Program-made: the position numbers and the translations under genes
Notes under the pieces: model-generated
Seen by the model: only the letters and a program-made list of their open reading frames with translations
Told to the model about the DNA's origin: nothing
Database searches by the model: none
In this document: one piece after another, positions 30,697 through 38,209 of the stretch
Numbering within the stretch: position 1 is the stretch's first letter
How the letters are laid out: each line of letters starts with the position of its first letter
Assembly (NCBI RefSeq): GCF_049676595.1
Contig: NZ_CP187259.1
Location: forward strand, 1,178,001 to 1,242,000
Source of the DNA: Methanocella_A sp049676595
GTDB taxonomy: Archaea > Halobacteriota > Methanocellia > Methanocellales > Methanocellaceae
DNA: 64,000 nt
Direction: 5' to 3'

Positions 30697-31110
30697 TATG
30701 GAATTAACACCTTCTTTGTTGCTGCATTGTTGCGTTCTTCAGCTATTCCGCGTTCGACAGCTGTACGATGCTAGATCTCAGTGGGTTTGAACACCCTCTT
30801 CAATGTACTTTTAGCGTTCGTATGCTTTCGGTATTCGACAACTGTACGGTGTCAGACTTCAGTGGGTTTGAACACCCTCTTGGGTTACTGGTTCTTAGCG
30901 TTCGTAGGCTATTCAGGCTTTGATAGCTTTACTTTGCTAATTTTCCGTAGGTTTAAACACCCTCTGCAATACATTTTAGCGTTTGTAGGCTATTCGGTTT
31001 TTTAATAGCTTTACTTGGCTAATTTTCAGTGGGTTTGAACACCTTCTTGCCGTTGCGTTTTCGCTTTCAAACACTCTTTAGTGTTTGACAGCTTTTCACA
31101 GGTATATTAC
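30697..31110 (+). repeat. Five-unit tandem repeat, 82-84 bp period
   Basis: Units start near 30697, 30781, 30863, 30947 and 31029. The best-conserved parts are GTGGGTTTGAACACCCTCTT at the unit start (itself a dyad, GGGT-TTGAAC-ACCC), TAGCGTTCGTAGGCTATTC in the middle, and GATAGCTTTAC then TGCTAATTTTC near the end. The first and last units are the most degenerate. The period is not consistently a multiple of three, so it is not coding. It lies between the FetA-like start and the Frh operon end. Confidence 0.8.
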
Positions 31111-31204
31111 CAATAGTCTATTGGATTCTAAGCCATAAATACTTGCCGCTGGGGTAAAAAACGCCTTACCGCTATCTATTTGTAGGCTGAGAGAGATACA
31201 TATC

Positions 31205-31236
31205 TATTTACAAAAAATGGCGGGCTTGCGCCCGCT
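31205..31236 (-). terminator. Terminator of the Frh operon
   Basis: On the minus strand GCGGGC-GCAA-GCCCGC (31220-31235) is followed by CATTTTTTG. It lies 12 nt after the frhB stop. Confidence 0.7.
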
Positions 31237-31247
31237 AAGAAAGACGT

Positions 31248-32114
31248 TTAATAGTACATGTCCCTGGTGACGAAGAGCCCGAGTTGCTTACGCTTGTCAA
31301 TGGTCTCTTTAGCCATCTTCTTCTTGGCCAGTGCCAGCTTTTGCAGTAATCCTAAGCCGGGCTTTACCGTGCTTATGTCCTTGACTTCCAGCACGCCGTC
31401 TGCCTGCGCTCCGCCGAGCAGTTTCTCTCCTCTCCGGGTCCTGACGAAGATCGTGTTCCAGCCGGGCTCGGATCCTATCGAGCCGACAGAGATGTCTGCG
31501 TACTCCGCCGTGAGGTCAGGGCAGACGTGATCGCCGTCCTGGGCGTACCTCGCTGCTTTCTTGATCGGCACTTCTCCGGTTTCATTGTCCGCCTCTATGA
31601 TAAACTTGCCACCTCCCAGGTGTAACCGGTTCATCATCTCGAGGGGCATACCCCCATAGCCCTCGACGATGCCTCTCGTGCCTTCGTGCGGGAAGTTTTC
31701 GCTACAGAATATGCCTATCAGGTAACGGATCTTGTCACCGACATGGCGGCCTCCGAACGGGTACAGCTGCATCTTGCGGACAGCCACTGCCTGGCAGGGC
31801 AGCCCTACGTACGCTACGTTTTCCAGCGCGTTTTCCCTGACCGCATCCTTGAGCTGGAACACGCTTGGAGACAGCTCGTACACGCTGCCAGCGCAATCGA
31901 GGATTTCTTCCCTTGTAGTAGCGACAACCTGGCCTGCATGCCAGTTACGACTTGCTCTCTTCGTCAGGACAGCACCGTCGATCTCTCCATTTTCCAGGGC
32001 ATAGCAGAGCAATGCCGTGACAGCGCCCCCATCCTGAGCCACGTCTCTGATCTTATCCGATGTGGAGCGGGCTGTAAAGACGCTCCTGTACTTTCCGAAT
32101 CCCTCGCCGGTCAT
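31248..32114 (-). CDS. frhB: F420-reducing hydrogenase subunit beta (FrhB family)
   Basis: A 288-residue iron-sulfur flavoprotein of the FrhB/FdhB family, which passes electrons from the hydrogenase clusters through FAD to coenzyme F420. Motifs are AQDGGAVTALLCYALENGEIDGAVL, VAYVGLPCQAVAVRKMQ, GIFCSEN and YADISVGSIGSEPGWNTIFVRT. The reading frame extends upstream, but ATG 32114 overlaps the FrhG stop (ATGA) and begins the homology. Last gene of the operon. Confidence 0.88.
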   Translation of the reverse strand: MTGEGFGKYRSVFTARSTSDKIRDVAQDGGAVTALLCYALENGEIDGAVLTKRASRNWHAGQVVATTREEILDCAGSVYELSPSVFQLKDAVRENALENVAYVGLPCQAVAVRKMQLYPFGGRHVGDKIRYLIGIFCSENFPHEGTRGIVEGYGGMPLEMMNRLHLGGGKFIIEADNETGEVPIKKAARYAQDGDHVCPDLTAEYADISVGSIGSEPGWNTIFVRTRRGEKLLGGAQADGVLEVKDISTVKPGLGLLQKLALAKKKMAKETIDKRKQLGLFVTRDMYY

Positions 32115-32809
32115 AGTTCCTCCAGCATTCTGTTCATCATATCTACCGGCTGGAAGCTCCGCGGGCACTGGGCATAGCATGCGCCGCACTTGACGCACCT
32201 CTCCCAGTTGATGTTCGGGCGCCCCAGTACCATATCTATAGCCCGCGTCGGGCAGGAAAAGGCGCATGCACCGCACCCGATACACAGCGCGTTCTCCACG
32301 ATCTTAGAGATGAGATCGCAGCCGCAGGAGAACCCTCCCATGCCCTCGGTCGTCAGGTATTTCAGGTAATCCGTATCTCCCTCGACGAACGCCCGGATGA
32401 TGTTGTAGGCCATCTCCGGGCCGGGAGGGGACCCCGGTACGAACGCATCTACTTTAACAAGGCGGCTGATCTGCGGGAAAGACTCGTGCTGGGGCTGCGG
32501 GCTCTGTCCTCCCCTGGAGAAATTATTGATCGTAGCCGTGCTGGAACAACCGCCCCAGGCTACCAGGAACCCGGCATTCTCCCGCGCCTTTTTGAGAGAT
32601 TCTATGCTCTCCTTCGACTGCAGGCAGGCTGCGCCGTCGACAAAGACGAGGTCGACTTTGGGCATCTCCGTGGCATCCATAAGAATGGTCATGTAATCTA
32701 TGCTGACCATGTCCATCATGTCCAGCACACGCTCGAAGTTGTCGAGAAACGAGATCTCGCAACCCGAGCAGGCCGCCAGGTGCAGGTATGCAAACTTCGG
32801 TTTGGTCAT
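32111..32809 (-). CDS. frhG: F420-reducing hydrogenase subunit gamma (FrhG family)
   Basis: A 232-residue small subunit. N-terminal CSGCE and WGGCSST are two of the proximal-cluster segments. The third, normally GCPP in [NiFe] hydrogenases, reads PGSPPGPE here. An Asp in VFVDG and nearby Cys in GAACLQ are possible extra ligands. The C-terminal half has two ferredoxin-type motifs, CIGCGACAFSCPTRAI and CVKCGACYAQCPRSF, each for a [4Fe-4S] cluster. ATG 32809 overlaps the FrhA stop and has GGAGG at good spacing. Confidence 0.88.
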   Translation of the reverse strand: MTKPKFAYLHLAACSGCEISFLDNFERVLDMMDMVSIDYMTILMDATEMPKVDLVFVDGAACLQSKESIESLKKARENAGFLVAWGGCSSTATINNFSRGGQSPQPQHESFPQISRLVKVDAFVPGSPPGPEMAYNIIRAFVEGDTDYLKYLTTEGMGGFSCGCDLISKIVENALCIGCGACAFSCPTRAIDMVLGRPNINWERCVKCGACYAQCPRSFQPVDMMNRMLEEL

Positions 32810-34038
32810 ACCCATCCTCCCCTGCTGTCGGAGTACCGATCAACGACGTGACCATCCTGTACGATAATATAATGTGTGGCACAGGAGATGCAGGGATCGT
32901 AAGACCGCATGACCCACTGGGCCCACCTGTGATGGTATCCTTCCGTCGCCCTGCCAATGGCTGGGATGCTCCACATAGTTGCCGGCATGGCTTTGTAGAA
33001 GGTGATCCGGCCGTCCTCCACTCTGGTAATATGGACGTTAGTCCCCCTGGGCGCCTCGTTCACGCCGATGCCCAGCTGACCCGAGCCTCTGGTCACGGGC
33101 TGGTTGATGGTCCGGGCTCTGGTATCGAGCGTCCTCAGGATCTCTTCGGCCCTGTCCCTTCGTAAAGTGATTTCAATGAGCCGCGCGCGGTTCAGGGCCA
33201 TCGTGCCTAACTCTTTGTAGCCCCTGTACTTCCACAGCCTGGCCCTGGGCCCGACTTCGACCGGTTTGCCTCTGATCATCGGGATGACGGTGCACGCCTC
33301 TGTGCCGATGTCCTCTCCATAAAATGGCACCGGCAGCATTTCCGAATAGTCCTGGTAGTACTCCCGCCGGAACACATCCGATCTTCCGTAGATCAGGTCC
33401 GTCGCCATCAGCGGCATGTCGTGCACGCCAAGGCCGGGCGGTACCTCAGAGGCATCGAAGGCCCGCTCCATAAACTCTCGCTGCTCATCCCAGATGCCCT
33501 TATAATCCATTATCAAGTCCAGCAGCCTGCGCCTCGCAGCTTCGCTAATGTTTCGCTGCATACCACCCACCCGTATATGCGGGGAATGTATCGCCTCGCC
33601 TCCCGTGACCTCGCATACTGACTGCCCGATCTTCCGCAGCTTCTGGATCCGGATCAGCGCCTCTTTTTGCCCTTCTGCGTCCTTGACAAAGTCCGGCAGG
33701 ATCAATATCTGCTGCAGCGGATGATCATGCAGGTGGTTTCCCAGGTTGCACAGTTCTCTCAGCAGCAGGCCATGACGGGGCGGAGACACGCCGATCGACT
33801 GCTCGATCGCCTCCGATGAGGCCGTAGCGTGCGTGGGCGGGCAAAGGCCGCAGAAACGGCTCGTGGCGACAGGCGCAAACTCCATCGCTCTGCCTACCAG
33901 GAATTTTTCGAAGCCCCGGACGAGTACCAGGCTCAGGAAGTGTCCCCGGGTCACGATGCCTTCATCGTCGACCTCCAGCACGAACTTCCCGTGGCCCTCG
34001 TTACGAGTGGTCGGGGCTATTACCACCCTTTCAGCCAA
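32806..34038 (-). CDS. frhA: F420-reducing hydrogenase subunit alpha (FrhA family)
   Basis: A 410-residue [NiFe] large subunit. The N-terminal nickel ligands are in RFCGLCPPTH (about 62-71) and the C-terminal ones in DPCISCATH (about 384-392), so the metal site is complete. A 15-residue tail after CATH (ending DSRGGWV) is the expected propeptide removed by a maturation protease. TTG 34038 follows GGTGATT. With FrhG and FrhB it should oxidise H2 and reduce F420. The usual protease gene frhD, normally between frhA and frhG, is missing here. Confidence 0.88.
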   Translation of the reverse strand: MAERVVIAPTTRNEGHGKFVLEVDDEGIVTRGHFLSLVLVRGFEKFLVGRAMEFAPVATSRFCGLCPPTHATASSEAIEQSIGVSPPRHGLLLRELCNLGNHLHDHPLQQILILPDFVKDAEGQKEALIRIQKLRKIGQSVCEVTGGEAIHSPHIRVGGMQRNISEAARRRLLDLIMDYKGIWDEQREFMERAFDASEVPPGLGVHDMPLMATDLIYGRSDVFRREYYQDYSEMLPVPFYGEDIGTEACTVIPMIRGKPVEVGPRARLWKYRGYKELGTMALNRARLIEITLRRDRAEEILRTLDTRARTINQPVTRGSGQLGIGVNEAPRGTNVHITRVEDGRITFYKAMPATMWSIPAIGRATEGYHHRWAQWVMRSYDPCISCATHYIIVQDGHVVDRYSDSRGGWV

Positions 34039-34069
34039 AAATAATCACCAAAATATAGTAATGTGACAA

Positions 34070-34080
34070 ATTTATAATTA
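34070..34080 (-). promoter_or_regulatory. TATA box of the Frh operon
   Basis: The minus strand reads TAATTATAAAT at this position, about 35 nt before the frhA TTG, leaving a short leader with GGTGATT. Confidence 0.5.
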
Positions 34081-34169
34081 TTATCGATATATCGCACGAA
34101 TTAAGGCGTAAAATGGTTTAGCGGTCCTTATCCTGCGTCAGGGGTCATAAAATAAAAAAATGTGGAGAT

Positions 34170-34829
34170 TCAGGCAATTTTCACAGTCTTGCTGAAGCTC
34201 CCGATTTCGGTACCACCAGTCCTGATCGTGACCTGGAGGGTGTAATCTCCAGCGGTGGACACACCTTTATATTCGGCCGGTATGTCCGCCTTGAACTCAA
34301 CGCGCTTGGTCTCGCCGGGGTTGATGTTCAGGTTACTGAAAGTATAGTCTTTGCTTCCGAGGGTCGTCTGGCCCACGACTGGCACCGCCCTGCTGGCCGT
34401 GACTGAGGTAGTTACATCGTTGATAACTGAGCTGCCTGTGTTCTTGATCGTGACGAAGCCGGTAGCCTGCTCTCCCCTGGTAAAGGTATCCTTGTCCGTG
34501 CCATAATTCACAAGCTGAGCCGACATGCCCTGCTGGCCGGTCACAGCCACCGTTGTCGGAACCACTGTGGCAGCAGGGGTCGGAGTCGGAGTGACCGGCG
34601 TGGGGGACGGGGTCGATACTGTCCTGGTACCCACAATGATGGTCGGGGCAGCAGTGCCCTCGCCTCCTGGTGCATATGCGGTCGGGCCGACTATCGGAGA
34701 AGGTGTCCCTGCCGGAGATGCCGCCAGGCCGGTATCCTGTGCCTGGCCATAGGGGGACATTGCCCAGATCGCCGATCCAACGATCGCAGCGACTGCCAGA
34801 ATGATGATGATCTTATCTCTCTGATTCAC
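34170..34829 (-). CDS. Secreted protein with Thr/Pro linker and Ig-like domain
   Basis: About 219 residues. An N-terminal membrane segment (IIIILAVAAIVGSAIWAM) acts as signal or anchor. A Thr/Pro-rich region (about 30-95) follows, then a beta-rich domain (about 105-219: ATGFVTIKNTGSSVINDVTTSVTAS, NINPGETKRVEFKADIP, AGDYTLQVTIRTGGTEIGSFSKTVKI) resembling CARDB/NEW3-type Ig folds. GTG 34829 has GGTGAG just upstream; a TTG at 34841 is less likely. It is a paralogue of the next gene upstream. Function unknown. Confidence 0.7.
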   Translation of the reverse strand: MNQRDKIIIILAVAAIVGSAIWAMSPYGQAQDTGLAASPAGTPSPIVGPTAYAPGGEGTAAPTIIVGTRTVSTPSPTPVTPTPTPAATVVPTTVAVTGQQGMSAQLVNYGTDKDTFTRGEQATGFVTIKNTGSSVINDVTTSVTASRAVPVVGQTTLGSKDYTFSNLNINPGETKRVEFKADIPAEYKGVSTAGDYTLQVTIRTGGTEIGSFSKTVKIA

Positions 34830-34962
34830 AACACTCACCAAAAAAAGGTATAACTACACGAAGTTCACACTATTCTGGAGTTTGAGCGAAAAAATAAAAA
34901 AAGAGCGCGTTCGAAGTAATACGTCCTGGGGTGCCGGTATTACCGTCAGACGCTGTAAACCG

Positions 34963-34984
34963 GGAGCCTTTTTAAAAAGGCTCC
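34963..34984. terminator. Palindromic terminator between two secreted-protein genes
   Basis: GGAGCCTTTTT directly followed by AAAAAGGCTCC makes a perfect palindrome 20 nt after the stop of the 35004-35648 gene on the minus strand. Confidence 0.55.
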
Positions 34985-35003
34985 TCTCAGAGACTCTTAA
35001 AAT

Positions 35004-35648
35004 CTAAACAACCTTGATATCCTTGCTGAAATTACCGATTTCTTTGTCTCCGATGCGGACTACAATCTCGAACTGGTAATCGCCGGCAGTATTAAAGCCC
35101 TGATAGCTCTCCGGAATCACGACAGATATCTCCACGCGCTTCGTCGTGCCCGGCTCAATGCCCTGTTGATCGACAGTGTAAGTCTGGTCGTCGATCGCGT
35201 GGATCTTACCGATAAACGGCCTGGTTGTGTAGACGTTTACTATAAAATCCACTCTTTCGATAGGTACTTCGCCCGTATTCCTGACCTCTACGTAGCAAGT
35301 TGCAGTATCGCCGCGGTTGTACGTGTCCTGGTCCGTACCGTAGCCGACCATTTCGGCATCCATGATGCCCGATACCGGTGTCGGAGTTACATCAGCCGCC
35401 GGTGTCGGAGTTACATCGGCCGCCGGGGTTGGAATGACTACGGCCGTGCCGTGGATGGGGGTATACGTATCTGGTTCCTGTGTGGGCTCCACAGGGTATC
35501 CGGTCGGGCTCTCCGTCGGCCAGGGCTCCGGAGTCGGAGTTACATCTCCCGGCAACCCAAAGTTACAGCATATGCAGCCCGATATGGTCAGCCCTAACAA
35601 TACGCAGGTGACGGCCGCCAGGCCGGTGATCATATTTTTCAGCAGCAT
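35004..35648 (-). CDS. Putative lipoprotein with Thr/Pro linker and Ig-like domain
   Basis: About 214 residues. The signal segment MITGLAAVTCVLLGLTISGC ends in a lipobox-like ISGC, suggesting lipid attachment at that Cys. A Thr/Pro linker contains a repeated VTPTPAAD (24-bp DNA repeat near 35382-35432). The C-terminal domain (YGTDQDTYNRGDTATCYVEVRNTG, GIEPGTTKRVEISVVIPESY, AGDYQFEIVVRIGDKEIGNFSKDIKVV) is homologous to that of the neighbour at 34170-34829. ATG 35648 follows AGGAGTGAT, 7 nt after the thrB stop. Function unknown. Confidence 0.7.
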   Translation of the reverse strand: MLLKNMITGLAAVTCVLLGLTISGCICCNFGLPGDVTPTPEPWPTESPTGYPVEPTQEPDTYTPIHGTAVVIPTPAADVTPTPAADVTPTPVSGIMDAEMVGYGTDQDTYNRGDTATCYVEVRNTGEVPIERVDFIVNVYTTRPFIGKIHAIDDQTYTVDQQGIEPGTTKRVEISVVIPESYQGFNTAGDYQFEIVVRIGDKEIGNFSKDIKVV

Positions 35649-35655
35649 TATCCTA

Positions 35656-36558
35656 TCACTCCTGTCCTTCTTTGTTAATGATTCTGACACCCTTGCCAAT
35701 GCTGGTAATGTACGCTTCTGAAATAACCCCGGCGCTCTCGAATCTTTTCCTCATCGACGCTGCCACGTCGAAGGATTTTTCTTCCGGGCAGAGGGCCAGC
35801 ATCGTCGGGCCGGACCCGCTGATTGCCACCCCGTATGCGCCAGACTCCAGAGCTCCCTCTCTGACGCTGTCATAGCCTTTAATTAATGGCGACCTGTAAC
35901 GTTCATTGAAGGTGCCCGTGAGAGATCGGCCTATGATCCCGGGGTCCTTTTTAGCTACGCCGGCCATCAGCATCGACGCCTTGCCCACGTTCAGCACCAT
36001 CTCGTGTAATGGCACCTGCTGTGGCAAAATGCCCCGGGCGGCTTTCGTGCTCACCACGATCTCTGGCAGGACTGCAACTACCCCCATTGGTGGCATCTCC
36101 ACATGCTCCACATAATTATTGCATACCAGCGTCAGGTCTCCCATGATGCAGGGTGCCACATTATCCGCGTGGACAATCCCTGCCGCGGCCACTTCTCCCC
36201 GGGCGGCAATCCAGACCAGCTCTTCTTTCGTGTATCCCAGGGAAAATAGCTCGTTGATGGCGACTGCAGTGCCCGCGGCCGGTGCAGCGCTGCTGCCCAG
36301 GCCGCTCCCGGGCCTGATGCCGCTCTTGATCGTGATCCTGACCTTCTGGCCCATCTCCAGGGCTACCAGGCCTGCAGTATTCTTTTCGGGCTCTACCGGG
36401 ATGCCCTCTGCACCCCGGCCTTTGATGACGATGGACAGCTCGTCCGCTTTCTCGACAAGGATAGTGTCGCCCGGGCTTTCGAGGGCTATGCCCATAACGT
36501 CAAAGCCAGCCCCCAGGTTGGCGGAGGTGGCGGAAGCCTTCACAGTGATCGAATCCAT
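35656..36558 (-). CDS. thrB: Homoserine kinase
   Basis: A 300-residue GHMP kinase: ATSANLGAGFDVMGIAL at the N-terminus, the ATP loop PGSGLGSSAAPAAGTAVAINELF (about 83-105) and the C-terminal GVAISGSGPTMLAL. It phosphorylates homoserine for threonine synthesis. It starts 3 nt after apgM. ThrB fits better than other GHMP kinases because of the IVHADNVAPCIMGDLTLV segment. Confidence 0.93.
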   Translation of the reverse strand: MDSITVKASATSANLGAGFDVMGIALESPGDTILVEKADELSIVIKGRGAEGIPVEPEKNTAGLVALEMGQKVRITIKSGIRPGSGLGSSAAPAAGTAVAINELFSLGYTKEELVWIAARGEVAAAGIVHADNVAPCIMGDLTLVCNNYVEHVEMPPMGVVAVLPEIVVSTKAARGILPQQVPLHEMVLNVGKASMLMAGVAKKDPGIIGRSLTGTFNERYRSPLIKGYDSVREGALESGAYGVAISGSGPTMLALCPEEKSFDVAASMRKRFESAGVISEAYITSIGKGVRIINKEGQE

Positions 36559-36561
36559 AGG

Positions 36562-37755
36562 TTATCCCTGGATATCGCCATGAATGAATAAGCCCATGAG
36601 GTCGCAGCCATGTGCTACGTAGCGGCCGTTCTTCATGGATTCCTCATCGTAGCGCTTATTATTAGTGATATTATATCTACTGTCATATATAATATATGGG
36701 ACAGGGTCGTAGGCGTGAGTCTTTGTAGCTAATGGTGTCGGGTGATCGGGCAGTACCATCATCCTGAACTCGTCTCTACCTGCCATGCCGGCCAGGATGG
36801 GCCGGATGAGTTTGTTGTCGAGATCTTCGATGGCCCTTATCTTGTCTTTCAGCCTGCCTTCGTGGGACATCTCGTCAGGGGCTTCCACGTGGACAAACAC
36901 AAAGTCCTTGCTTTCGAGCGATTTCAGCGCATGGGCAGCTTTTGCGCCGTAGTCGGTGTCGAGGTACCCTGTGGCGCCCGGGACGTTGATTACTTCCAGA
37001 CCGGCAAATACTCCCAGCCCTTTGATCAGGTCCACTGCGGATATGACGGCTCCGTCCAGCCCGTACCGGTCTTTGAAGGTCGGCATCGACGGCTTACGTC
37101 CCTGGCCCCACGGCCAGATGGAGTTAGCCGGCCTTTTACCCTCTGCGACTCTCTTCTTATTGATCGGGTGGTTGGCGAGCAGGTCTCTGGAGGCTTCGAT
37201 CAATTCGATGATCTTCTCGCTGCCTTCGCCTTTTGGCAGGTTATCTTTCACCGGCTGGCCGACGACATCGTGGGGGGCCGTGCAGTTGATCCCGTCCGGG
37301 CAACCCTCGATAACCAGCAGGTGCCGGTAGCTGATGCCGGGGTAAAAGCGAGTGTCGGGTGTTCCGAGCTTGCTATCCAGGTACTTCATGAGCTCGGAGC
37401 TTTCCTGGGTGGTGATGTGGCCTGCGCTGTAGTCTATAATGTTATCATCGGCCGTGATCAGGTTACACCTGAAGGCTACGTCTGCAGGTTTAAGGGGTAT
37501 GCCGATGCTGGCTGCCTCAAGAGGGCCTCTGCCTGTGTAGTACTTCAACGGATCGTAGCCCATGGCTGACAGGTTGGCGACATCGCTTCCTGCAGGCAGG
37601 CCGGCAATAGTCGTTTTTACCAGTCCGTACGTGGCCGAACGATCGGCAAGGTAGTCCATACACGGCTTGTTAGCGCTCCCGAGGGGCGTCTTACCGGACA
37701 GCTCGGGTATCGGGTAATCGGCCATCCCGTCGCCTAGAATTACAATGTATTTCAT
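36562..37755 (-). CDS. apgM: Cofactor-independent phosphoglycerate mutase (archaeal)
   Basis: A 397-residue alkaline-phosphatase-superfamily enzyme. MKYIVILGDGMADYP gives the metal site, VANLSAMGYDPLKYYTGRGPLEA the nucleophile region, and HVEAPDEMSHEG plus LPDHPTP the remaining metal ligands. It interconverts 3- and 2-phosphoglycerate in gluconeogenesis/glycolysis. It is coupled to thrB, which starts 3 nt after its stop; this apgM-thrB pairing suggests supply of the phosphoserine/threonine branch. It probably begins the operon that continues to 34.2 kb. Confidence 0.95.
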   Translation of the reverse strand: MKYIVILGDGMADYPIPELSGKTPLGSANKPCMDYLADRSATYGLVKTTIAGLPAGSDVANLSAMGYDPLKYYTGRGPLEAASIGIPLKPADVAFRCNLITADDNIIDYSAGHITTQESSELMKYLDSKLGTPDTRFYPGISYRHLLVIEGCPDGINCTAPHDVVGQPVKDNLPKGEGSEKIIELIEASRDLLANHPINKKRVAEGKRPANSIWPWGQGRKPSMPTFKDRYGLDGAVISAVDLIKGLGVFAGLEVINVPGATGYLDTDYGAKAAHALKSLESKDFVFVHVEAPDEMSHEGRLKDKIRAIEDLDNKLIRPILAGMAGRDEFRMMVLPDHPTPLATKTHAYDPVPYIIYDSRYNITNNKRYDEESMKNGRYVAHGCDLMGLFIHGDIQG

Positions 37756-38209
37756 GGTACCAGTTCGTCAATCATTAGCCGGCTTAGTACAAATATATTT
37801 AGCGGTATAGCGTATATTCGTATAGTGCATATTATAGTATGCCAGATGATCCGTGTATAAATCGTTAGTCAATTGTCGTATGCAGTTAAGGGTATAATCG
37901 CCTGTGCGTCGAAATATCTGACTCTGCCAGTAGCCGGCGATTGGCGCATAATTTGTAATCGGCATACCGCATGTGAGTTATGTATAAAACCATGCTTTGT
38001 AAACGGATTTTTAACGTGCGAAAGACCAAAAAACTTTTATTAAGGTAATGACTAATGTATGTCCAATAATCCGTGTCTATGGATTAATTATCAAGCGATG
38101 TCAAGTTCGACATATGTCGAAGATGCGGCATATGGGCTGATAAAACAAGAATGTTTTATCGAGGCGTGATATCTGCAGTGAATATACACAACCATGGGAG
38201 GTTGAATTA
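37756..38209 (+). promoter_or_regulatory. AT-rich upstream region of the surface-protein gene
   Basis: 454 nt without a gene. It holds a 16-bp perfect palindrome TTCGACATATGTCGAA (38106-38121), an 8-bp inverted repeat GATAAAAC-AAGAAT-GTTTTATC (38139-38160), a weaker dyad TAATCC/GGATTA (38067-38086), TATA-like stretches (for example CTTTTATTAAGG, 38033-38044), and a GGGAGGTTGA ribosome site just before the ATG at 38210. The dyads look like regulator binding sites or leader hairpins for a highly expressed gene. Confidence 0.5.
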
